DNA of 5,477 nucleotides from CAZVRZ01 sp964629965 (GTDB lineage Bacteria > Chloroflexota > Anaerolineae > Anaerolineales > UBA4823), in NCBI GenBank assembly GCA_964629965.1, contig CAZVRZ010000252.1:1-5477 (forward strand). Direction: 5' to 3'. Both the position numbers and the translations under genes were made by a program. A model generated the notes under the pieces. The model saw only the letters and a program-made list of their open reading frames with translations. It did no database searches and was not told the origin of the DNA. Shown here in pieces: positions 1-5,449 of the stretch (position 1 is the first letter of the stretch; each line of letters opens with the position of its first letter).

Positions 1-28
1 TCTTAGCTTTCAAATAATATGGTACTGG
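1..28 (+). repeat. Left terminal inverted repeat, including outermost TnsB-binding repeat L1 (8-28)
   Basis: This segment pairs with the reverse complement of 5450-5477 at 19 of 28 positions. It holds a 7-nt tip and the repeat L1 at 8-28, which begins TTTCA, has an A/T-rich core and ends GGTACTGG. The right tip reads TGTCAG from the outside, the TGT start usual in Tn7-like elements, while the left tip reads TCTTAG. Binding by TnsB is inferred from repeat arrangement and Tn7 precedent. Confidence 0.8.
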
Positions 29-50
29 GAAGGGTCTAAGAAGGCTCTTT

Positions 51-93
51 TTTCACATATTTTGGGACTGGATTTCAAATATTTTGGGACTGG
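51..93 (+). repeat. Left-end tandem TnsB-binding repeats L2 (51-71) and L3 (73-93)
   Basis: Two 21-bp copies in the same orientation, 22 bp apart start to start, both beginning TTTCA and ending ATTTTGGGACTGG. They differ at one base (TTTCAC versus TTTCAA). L2 starts 43 bp after L1, about two repeat units; the 22 bases between L1 and L2 do not match the repeat. They match the right-end copies in inverted orientation and are taken as transposase-binding sites. Confidence 0.85.
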
Positions 94-103
94 CAGCAAA
101 ATA

Positions 104-124
104 TTGCACAGTTTCTGAGACTGC
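104..124 (+). repeat. Possible degenerate fourth left-end repeat L4
   Basis: Aligned without gaps to L2, this 21-nt stretch matches at 15 positions, including the CACA part near the start and GACTG at the end. It starts 31 bp after L3, about three helical turns. It may be a weak or decayed transposase-binding site; because the sequence is A/T rich, chance similarity is possible. Confidence 0.4.
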
Positions 125-153
125 AAACATTCCCCTCGATAGTTTGTGGCTTG

Positions 154-387
154 TCACGATTGGAAGAAATAGTCGACTGCGATCTGCCAGGTCTTTGCCA
201 GCAGGTCAACCTCGGTCAAGTTCAGCTCTGCTATTCCTCGCTCCACAGAGTTATACCGCTTTCGGGAACACCCCAAGAAGTTGGCGGTTTGTTCCTGTGT
301 CCAACCAAAATCGCGGCGGGCTTGGCGTATACGGTGCGCGATCTCCAGTTTGCGTTGATGCAGATCAAGGGATGCTTTTGAGAGCAT
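154..387 (-). CDS. XRE-family helix-turn-helix transcriptional regulator
   Basis: A 77-residue protein that is almost entirely one XRE (Cro/CI-like) helix-turn-helix domain, roughly residues 14-75. The recognisable parts are the TQEQTANFLG helix (30-39), the second helix with SRKRYNSVERG (41-51) containing the typical E-x-G, and a hydrophobic C-terminal part ending DYFFQS. No effector or dimerisation domain is visible. The ATG has a strong Shine-Dalgarno on the minus strand (complement of 395-399, GGAGG) with 7 nt spacing, which supports this start and this strand over the overlapping plus-strand reading frames. It is transcribed away from the transposition operon and shares a control region with it. 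The likely role, by inference, is repression or tuning of its own gene and of tnsA onward. It ends about 30 nt from the left-end repeats. Confidence 0.85.
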   Translation of the reverse strand: MLSKASLDLHQRKLEIAHRIRQARRDFGWTQEQTANFLGCSRKRYNSVERGIAELNLTEVDLLAKTWQIAVDYFFQS

Positions 388-388
388 C
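371..388. promoter_or_regulatory. Candidate regulator operator: inverted repeat over the XRE start codon
   Basis: GATGCT (371-376) and AGCATC (383-388) form a perfect 6-bp inverted repeat with a 6-nt spacer across the regulator's start codon. A further copy of the half-site, GAAGCATC, occurs at 441-448 near the expected start of the tnsA transcript. Three copies around a gene for an XRE protein suggest operator half-sites for autoregulation and operon control. This is inference; a 6-bp inverted repeat can arise by chance, and the coding sequence constrains this region. Confidence 0.35.
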
Positions 389-392
389 GATA

Positions 393-404
393 TGCCTCCA
401 GGCA
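393..404. promoter_or_regulatory. Candidate operator: short inverted repeat over the XRE ribosome binding site
   Basis: TGCCT, two bases, then AGGCA: a 5-bp inverted repeat with a 2-nt spacer covering the regulator's Shine-Dalgarno. The loop is too short for an RNA hairpin to be likely, so a DNA-binding site for a dimeric XRE protein is the better reading. It may be incidental. Confidence 0.3.
395..399 (-). promoter_or_regulatory. Ribosome binding site of the XRE regulator
   Basis: On the minus strand this reads GGAGG, 7 nt before the ATG at 387. It is a full Shine-Dalgarno core and fixes the start of the regulator gene. It lies within the small inverted repeat at 393-404. Confidence 0.75.
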
Positions 405-411
405 GCTTTCC

Positions 412-439
412 TTGACAAATGAGTAAAAAAAGTTACAAT
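412..439 (+). promoter_or_regulatory. Sigma70-type promoter of the tnsA-tnsB-tnsC-tniQ operon
   Basis: A perfect -35 hexamer TTGACA (412-417) is separated by 16 bp from TACAAT (434-439), a 5-of-6 match to the -10 consensus. Transcription would start near 446, leaving a leader of about 45-50 nt before the tnsA start. This is the only strong plus-strand promoter seen upstream of the operon, so all four genes are probably transcribed from it. Confidence 0.7.
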
Positions 440-460
440 CGAAGCATCACATCCGTTCAA
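432..460 (-). promoter_or_regulatory. Possible promoter of the XRE regulator
   Basis: On the minus strand, TTGAAC (complement of 455-460, 5 of 6 to the -35 consensus) is followed after 17 bp by TGTAAC (complement of 432-437, 4 of 6 to the -10 consensus). The predicted start would be near 425. The element overlaps the -10 of the opposing operon promoter, so the two polymerases would compete. The weak -10 makes this tentative. Confidence 0.4.
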
Positions 461-481
461 TACTGATTATATATCTCTCGC

Positions 482-487
482 GGAGGG
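482..487 (+). promoter_or_regulatory. Shine-Dalgarno that decides the tnsA start
   Basis: GGAGGG lies directly before the ATG at 488, leaving almost no spacing for that codon, but is 6 nt from the in-frame GTG at 494. The spacing favours GTG as the real initiation codon. Confidence 0.6.
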
Positions 488-493
488 ATGCAA

Positions 494-1150
494 GTGCCGC
501 CGGTCCGCAGAGCATTCAACCGAGGCAAGAACATTGTTGGATATTTTCCATCTGTCAAAACAGGTCGGATGGTGAACTTTGAGTCATTGCTCGAGCGCGA
601 TTTCATTGTTTTGCTGGATTTTGAGCCACAAGTCACCTCGTTCGCTGAACAGCCTTTCCACATTTCCTACCAGGTTGCGGACAAAACGCATAAGTACACG
701 CCAGATTTTTACGTAGTTAGTGCAGGATATAACTGGGTGTGCGAGTGCAAACCAGTACGGTTTCAAGATACTCCTGAAAATCTGATCAAATTTGCAGCAG
801 CGCACGCCTGGTGTGAAACCCGTGGCTGGTCGTTTCGCGTCATCACAGACGAACAGTTATCAGGATGGCGAGTCAAAAACATCAAACTACTCACCCAGTT
901 CGCCCGCCACCCCGTACACGCCTCCCTGCAAACAGCTATTTTGCAGGCAGTTGCTTGCTCATCCGAGGTACTTTGCATCGGCCAGGTCACCCAACTTGTC
1001 AACCCGGCAGCGCCGCAGACGATCTTGATTCCTTTGCTGTACTTGGCATATCACCACAAAATTCACCTTCCACTCAATGACTTTCCCATCAATCTGCAAA
1101 CACCGATCAGTTTGAGGCCTATCAGTCCACCGGAGGTTGGCTTGATATGA
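494..1150 (+). CDS. tnsA: TnsA-like transposon endonuclease subunit
   Basis: Heteromeric transposase endonuclease: in Tn7, TnsA cuts the 5' strands at the transposon ends while TnsB cuts the 3' strands, giving full excision. Counted from the GTG at 494 (218 residues), the restriction-enzyme-like fold shows SLLERDF (catalytic Glu about 34), KYTPDF (Asp 71) and CECKP (Glu 84, Lys 86), the usual E, D, E/Q-x-K pattern of TnsA N-terminal domains. The remaining part, about residues 110-215, looks like the small winged-helix-type C-terminal domain that follows in this family. The start at 494 is chosen over the ATG at 488, two codons upstream, because the GGAGGG at 482-487 has workable spacing only for the GTG. 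The stop overlaps the tnsB ATG by 4 nt (ATGA), indicating translational coupling. Slightly shorter than Tn7 TnsA, but all catalytic positions are present, so it is probably active. Confidence 0.9.
   Translation: MPPVRRAFNRGKNIVGYFPSVKTGRMVNFESLLERDFIVLLDFEPQVTSFAEQPFHISYQVADKTHKYTPDFYVVSAGYNWVCECKPVRFQDTPENLIKFAAAHAWCETRGWSFRVITDEQLSGWRVKNIKLLTQFARHPVHASLQTAILQAVACSSEVLCIGQVTQLVNPAAPQTILIPLLYLAYHHKIHLPLNDFPINLQTPISLRPISPPEVGLI
1132..1136 (+). promoter_or_regulatory. Ribosome binding site of tnsB
   Basis: GGAGG inside the 3' end of tnsA, 10 nt before the tnsB ATG at 1147. It supports that start and allows independent as well as coupled initiation. Confidence 0.55.
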
Positions 1151-3138
1151 GTAAACAACGATTTGAAACGGGTAGGTGGTTCACCTGGCAAAGCGAAGTT
1201 TATGAGGTGAAAAGGCTGTTACCAGGCAGTCTAGTAGAGATCGAAAATCTGCAAAGAACTACCCACCAGACCATTCCTTTCGCGCAGCTTGCTCAGGCGC
1301 TATTTTCTGGCAGTTTGCGGCTTGTTGAACAAAAACCAGGACAACCCAGGCGCTTGCAGGAAGAAAATCTACCCACACTAGCTGACTATCCGGAGAGGTT
1401 GCGGAAAATGGCCGAGTACCGTTTGGAGGTGATACGCCCTTTGATTTCTGTTGACAAACGTACTCGTCAAGTTGTAGCGGATCGAGTGGCTGAAGTGAAA
1501 CGCACACAACCGGCCAATTTGCCAGAAGGGGACAGGGCAGTTAGTGTTACATCGGTGTACCGTTGGTTGAAGGATTACACTCAGAGCGGTCACGATCTAC
1601 GAGTTCTGATCGGTGATGCACAACGTCAGGGGGCAAAAAACAGAGGCCGGTTAGGTGAGGCAGTCGAAACATTGATTCAGAAGGTGATCGAGGATCGCTA
1701 TCTGGTACGTGAACATACAACCGGACAGGATGTATATCTGGAAGTTTTGCTGCGTGTGGAAGAAGAAAATCGCCAGCGCTCCGCACATGAATTTCTCAAA
1801 TCCCCATCGATGACAACAATCTGGCGACGAATCGCAGCAAGAGATACACAAGAGAAACTGGAAGCCAGGCACGGCAAACGGCTGGCCCAACAACGGACTT
1901 CACAATATGGACAGATTGCATATCCTTCAACCCCTCTGGAACGAGTGGAAATTGACCATACCCGGCTTGATTTGGTGGTAGTGGATGCAGAAGACGATCT
2001 GCCAATTGGCAGGCCAACCCTGACCTATTGCCTGGATACAGCCACACGATATCCCCTGGGGTTCTATGTTGGCTTTGAACCCCCCAGCTATCTAACTGTG
2101 ATGCAATGCCTGCACCAGGCTATCTTGCCCAAGGAAGCTGTGCGAGAGAAATATGGAACACAACATGATTGGTTGGCTTTTGGGGTTCCTGCCGTACTCA
2201 TTGTGGATAACGGGAAAGAGTTTGTTGGCCAGGACCTACGCGACGCTTGTTTTTCACTGGGTATCGAACTCGACCAGATGCCGCTGCAGACACCCCACTT
2301 CAAGGCTGCTGTGGAACGCATGTTTGAAACGCTAAATACCGGTTTGGTACATACATTGCCAGGTACCACCTTCTCAAATATTGACCAAAAGGGAGACTAT
2401 GACAGCCAGCTGATGGCATGTATGGATTTGCAAGACCTGAACAAGGTGTTCCACATTTTTCTCTTGGATGTCTACGCCGAGAATTTTCACCGCGGGCTGG
2501 ATGATATTCCGGCCCGATGTTGGGAGCGGGCAGTCCAAAATGGTTTCTTCCCCAGGTTGCCTGGCAGTTCAGAGGAGTTGAAGGTGTTACTGGGCCGCAT
2601 GGCTTATCGAAACGTGAGCCCACATGGCATCCAGTTGTTTGGTTTATTCTACAATGCTCCCGAACTGAGCAAGCTGCGCCTGGAATTGAAGGGAGAGAAG
2701 ACCCGTGTGAAGTATGATCCAGCTGACCTGGGGAAACTATTTGTGTTTGATCCCGTGAACAATATCTACCTGGAAGCCCGTGCCCTGGAACAAGAATATG
2801 CAAACGGTCTGTCTTTGTGGAAGCATCGAGTGATCCGCAACCTGGCTCGCCAACAAAAAGAACAAGTCGATGGATTAGCCCTGGCGCGAGCCAAGCGTCA
2901 AATCCAAGAAATCGTTCAAAAACACAAAGCAGATCGGAAGACCAGGAACCGGACGCGGGTTGCACGTTGGAACAATGACAAATCGCCTGAAACAACCTCA
3001 TCATTGCCTGCTGCATCGCCGTCGCCGTTTGAAACCAGCCAAAAAGACTTGGTGGTGATCGAGGATATGAGCCTGTTGGAACTCCAAGGATGGAGTGCAG
3101 ATTATGACTTACCCAAAAGCTCCCACCACGCTGAATGA
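1147..3138 (+). CDS. tnsB: TnsB/TniA-type DDE transposase
   Basis: The 663-residue transposase that binds the terminal repeats and performs 3'-end cleavage and strand transfer. The N-terminal 60 residues resemble the small beta domain that opens Tn7-type TnsB proteins; two helix-turn-helix-like regions follow (about 105-145, ending SVTSVYRWLKDY, and about 193-232, ending SMTTIWRRIAA), likely the repeat-binding domains. The RNase H-like core has Asp 270 (VEIDHT), Asp 354 (LIVDNGKEF) and Glu 390 (AAVERMFETLN); the last two are 35 residues apart, the classic DD(35)E spacing. Next comes a Mu-type C-terminal beta-barrel (around LGKLFVFDP, about 529), a strongly basic segment (about 568-608) and a flexible tail, which in relatives contacts TnsC. 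The ATG overlaps the tnsA stop by 4 nt and the end overlaps tnsC by about 35 nt. Length and residues are complete. The name TniA would be equally acceptable; the neighbouring tnsA favours tnsB. Confidence 0.95.
   Translation: MSKQRFETGRWFTWQSEVYEVKRLLPGSLVEIENLQRTTHQTIPFAQLAQALFSGSLRLVEQKPGQPRRLQEENLPTLADYPERLRKMAEYRLEVIRPLISVDKRTRQVVADRVAEVKRTQPANLPEGDRAVSVTSVYRWLKDYTQSGHDLRVLIGDAQRQGAKNRGRLGEAVETLIQKVIEDRYLVREHTTGQDVYLEVLLRVEEENRQRSAHEFLKSPSMTTIWRRIAARDTQEKLEARHGKRLAQQRTSQYGQIAYPSTPLERVEIDHTRLDLVVVDAEDDLPIGRPTLTYCLDTATRYPLGFYVGFEPPSYLTVMQCLHQAILPKEAVREKYGTQHDWLAFGVPAVLIVDNGKEFVGQDLRDACFSLGIELDQMPLQTPHFKAAVERMFETLNTGLVHTLPGTTFSNIDQKGDYDSQLMACMDLQDLNKVFHIFLLDVYAENFHRGLDDIPARCWERAVQNGFFPRLPGSSEELKVLLGRMAYRNVSPHGIQLFGLFYNAPELSKLRLELKGEKTRVKYDPADLGKLFVFDPVNNIYLEARALEQEYANGLSLWKHRVIRNLARQQKEQVDGLALARAKRQIQEIVQKHKADRKTRNRTRVARWNNDKSPETTSSLPAASPSPFETSQKDLVVIEDMSLLELQGWSADYDLPKSSHHAE
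3092..3095 (+). promoter_or_regulatory. Ribosome binding site of tnsC
   Basis: GGAG lies 8 nt before the ATG at 3104, and AAGGA at 3086-3090 lies just upstream. The first suits the ATG at 3104; the second could serve the in-frame GTG at 3095. The motif lies within tnsB coding sequence. Confidence 0.45.
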
Positions 3139-4102
3139 ATCCCTGGAAACGCCTCTGGAACGGGTGAATACGATTCTGATCCGTTACCCCCGTTTCAATG
3201 ATTTACAAAGCAAGATTCAGCTTTGTGAGGAGGCTTCCAAAATATCCGGAGAACCTCAATGCATGCTTCTGGAGGGAGGTTCGGGTGCTGGAAAGTCCAC
3301 TCTGGTGCGTACTTATGCTCAAACATTTCCCCGCTTCGAGACGCAGACTGCGACCAAAATCCCGGTTTTTTACCTGGAGACACCTTCTCCAGTGACCGTG
3401 AAAGGCATGGCGGCATGCTTTTTGGAAGCCTTGGGAGATCCAGGAGCACAGCGTGGAACACTGTGGTCAATGAATTCACGTCTGGTGCATTTTATTCACA
3501 CCTGTGACGTGCGGCTGGTGATTCTGGATGATTTTCACCACTTGATTGATCGAGAAACCAACCGGGTACTTGAAACAGTTTCTGATTGGCTAAAAGTCTT
3601 GATCAAAGAGACAGGCGTGCCCTTCCTTGTGGTTGGACTTGAAGGAACTGCTCGCCGTATCTTGGAATCCAATCCCCAGCTTTCTCGCTTGTTTGCGATT
3701 CGTGAAACTCTAATCCCCTTTCGATGGGATATGCAAAAACCTGAGACGATTCAGGAGTTTTCGACATTTGTGACTTTCGCAGAAAAGTGGATCGGGTTTC
3801 CCTTTGAGAAAAGACAAGAACGCCAAGAATTTCTGCGCCAACTTTTTTTGGCTACCGATGGGGTGGTTGGAAATATTATGAATTTACTGCGTTTTGCGGT
3901 GATGCTGGCTGTTCGCCAAAACACAGGTGTTGTGACACAGGATATCTTGTCCCAGGCTTTTGATTTGCGTTTGAGAGAGCACACAGGCAAACCAAATCCA
4001 TTTACTGCCAAAACGAGCGGGACTCCGGATCCTGTACATGATCCGAATTACGATGTCAAAGGTTCTCTCTCTGTCTCCGACGTGCTCACTACCCGTTCCT
4101 GA
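3104..4102 (+). CDS. tnsC: TnsC/TniB-type AAA+ ATPase, transposition regulator
   Basis: In this family the ATPase polymerises on target DNA, links TniQ to the transposase and enforces target immunity. Counted from the ATG at 3104 (332 residues): Walker A GGSGAGKST at 58-66 with Lys 64; Walker B LVILDDFHHL with Asp 142 and Asp 143; a sensor-like strand at VPFLVVGLEG; and a likely arginine finger at LSRLF. The second Walker B acid is Asp, where AAA+ proteins usually have Glu. The tail after about residue 297 is Pro/Ser/Thr-rich and probably disordered. The GTG at 3095, three codons upstream, is an alternative start; the ATG has GGAG at 8 nt. The gene overlaps tnsB by 35 nt and ends 9 nt before tniQ. 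TniB is an equally valid family name. Function is assigned with confidence from motifs and position. Confidence 0.93.
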   Translation: MTYPKAPTTLNESLETPLERVNTILIRYPRFNDLQSKIQLCEEASKISGEPQCMLLEGGSGAGKSTLVRTYAQTFPRFETQTATKIPVFYLETPSPVTVKGMAACFLEALGDPGAQRGTLWSMNSRLVHFIHTCDVRLVILDDFHHLIDRETNRVLETVSDWLKVLIKETGVPFLVVGLEGTARRILESNPQLSRLFAIRETLIPFRWDMQKPETIQEFSTFVTFAEKWIGFPFEKRQERQEFLRQLFLATDGVVGNIMNLLRFAVMLAVRQNTGVVTQDILSQAFDLRLREHTGKPNPFTAKTSGTPDPVHDPNYDVKGSLSVSDVLTTRS

Positions 4103-4111
4103 TGGCGAGCA

Positions 4112-5425
4112 ATGAAATCGCCACATTTGTTGTGCCGCACTGCCTTGTTGCCAGATGAATATTTTCTCTCTTTTCTTTTTCGAACTGCTCAAGCCAATCG
4201 TTACGAACCCTACACTATCCTGACAGCCATTCTTCGTCAGCAGATGGCACAGTTTGGTCTGAAAGACAACCTGGAAATTCCAAAGAAGGCAGTGACTTAC
4301 GAGCTCCTGGAGCTGCTAACCGGAGTACCTGCAATCTCACTTGCCAAAGCTACGTTGCATCGCTTTGCCGGTCTCCATATTTTTCCACAAACCGACGCGT
4401 GGGTCCATTTTTCCAAAGGAGAATCGCTCAAACTGCTGAATCTCCGGCAGCTTTCCAAGGAATTCCGCCCAAACAACCAATCTGCTTTCTGCCCTATGTG
4501 CTTGCAAGAAGCGCCCTATCATCATCTATCCTGGATGCCTCATGAGTTGACGGCCTGTCTGGTGCATAATTGCCAGCTACTTTCAAGGTGCGCGTCTTGT
4601 CATTCCTGGTTGCATATACGTGACGTTGTTCGTTGCCGATGTGCCTGTTGTGGTGCAGATTTGCGAAAAATGCACGCGCCTTCTCTGCATCGAGATCCCT
4701 TTGCCGTTTTCAGTCAAAGCAAACTGCAGAGTTGGTGGGGGCTGGCTGCACCACCTCCACTAGATACCTGGGGACTACCTGATCAGCCAATCCAGATACT
4801 TCACTTTCTCTTTCGAACATTACGAAACTTCGCCGAAGAAAAAAACGCAAAAGAGTTCGCCTTACAATTTACCAGCCGAAAGAAATCCTTTCATGCCATC
4901 CAAGTTATGACTTTCCGTGCATTTGCAAATTGGCCGCAGGGCCTGTTCCGCTTTTTGAGGGCTTACCTGGATCGTTCTCCCCGAAACGGTGTCTATCCTG
5001 CCTTTTGTTATGGCTATTTTGACATTATGAGCTCCGGGGAGTTGTTGGTCGGCTTTTTCAACAATCCTCCCTCTTGGCTGGATCTGGAGTTTCTTCAACA
5101 GGCTGTGGATGACTTTTTGGTGGAAAACTATGCCTCGACACCCACTCGTTATTGGAGCAAAAGATTATTGCTGCGTTCCACCTTGGAAGATCGTTTCCCC
5201 TTCGTGAAATCTGAACAGGCGGCTCAAATATTGGGTATGAGAGTGGACAGAGTTGAAATCCTGGCTATCCGGGGGGTATTACGAACTTATGATGTTTTGG
5301 CTGGGCCTTTTATGTGGTTGTGGCGAGAGGATGTGCTCAAACTACAGCAAGAACGGGAAGGCAACTCTGTTTTGCCTGGATGCAATCGCCAACTTCACAC
5401 TCGTCCTCAGTCCCAAAATATGTGA
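4112..5425 (+). CDS. tniQ: TniQ-family target-selection protein
   Basis: TniQ/TnsD proteins recognise the insertion target and recruit TnsC. The 437-residue protein begins with the typical TniQ segment (LLPDEYFLSFLFRTA, 12-26). Two zinc-binding clusters follow: Cys127-x2-Cys130 with Cys149-x2-His152, and Cys160-x2-Cys163 with Cys177-x2-Cys180 (Cys175 and Cys179 lie beside the last pair). A middle region rich in aromatic residues (about 185-360) is not recognised. Residues about 367-410 (SEQAAQILGMRVDRVE onward) look like a MerR/excisionase-type helix-turn-helix and may contact target DNA. It is longer than a bare TniQ domain and near the size of Tn5053 TniQ. It is the only targeting protein here. 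The start has only a weak Shine-Dalgarno (GGCGAG, 4104-4109) and lies 9 nt after the tnsC stop, so coupling is likely. The stop falls within terminal repeat R3, so the last five residues are encoded by a transposase-binding repeat. Confidence 0.92.
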   Translation: MKSPHLLCRTALLPDEYFLSFLFRTAQANRYEPYTILTAILRQQMAQFGLKDNLEIPKKAVTYELLELLTGVPAISLAKATLHRFAGLHIFPQTDAWVHFSKGESLKLLNLRQLSKEFRPNNQSAFCPMCLQEAPYHHLSWMPHELTACLVHNCQLLSRCASCHSWLHIRDVVRCRCACCGADLRKMHAPSLHRDPFAVFSQSKLQSWWGLAAPPPLDTWGLPDQPIQILHFLFRTLRNFAEEKNAKEFALQFTSRKKSFHAIQVMTFRAFANWPQGLFRFLRAYLDRSPRNGVYPAFCYGYFDIMSSGELLVGFFNNPPSWLDLEFLQQAVDDFLVENYASTPTRYWSKRLLLRSTLEDRFPFVKSEQAAQILGMRVDRVEILAIRGVLRTYDVLAGPFMWLWREDVLKLQQEREGNSVLPGCNRQLHTRPQSQNM

Positions 5426-5449
5426 AATCCAGTACCAAAAATTGTGAAA
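5407..5449 (-). repeat. Right-end tandem TnsB-binding repeats R3 (5407-5427) and R2 (5429-5449)
   Basis: On the minus strand both begin TTTCACA and end in GGGACTG or GGTACTGG, matching L1-L3 in inverted orientation. They are 22 bp apart. R3 departs from the consensus at its last base and contains the tniQ stop codon (5423-5425). R2 carries the GGTACTGG variant also found in L1. Binding by TnsB is inferred. Confidence 0.83.

Noticed and set aside
30..50. A further transposase-binding repeat in the L1-L2 gap
   Set aside because: Aligned in phase it matches the repeat at only about 6 of 21 positions, close to chance.
94..153. Possible terminator after the XRE gene
   Set aside because: The best hairpin, CAGT (109-112) with ACTG (120-123), has only 4 bp and no proper run of T, and it coincides with the degenerate repeat L4.
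84..422. Plus-strand open frames over the XRE gene (84-422 and 151-381)
   Set aside because: They overlap the regulator gene, which has a clear helix-turn-helix domain and a strong ribosome binding site; the plus-strand frames have neither.
2300..3016. Long minus-strand open frame of 238 codons inside tnsB
   Set aside because: It lies wholly opposite the well-supported transposase gene, contains no recognisable domain, and its Cys/Pro/His-rich composition is typical of an antisense shadow.
4102..4158. An 18-codon frame starting in a TGATG junction at the tnsC stop
   Set aside because: It has no Shine-Dalgarno and overlaps the start of tniQ in another frame. It may at most affect coupling, and there is no support for a peptide.
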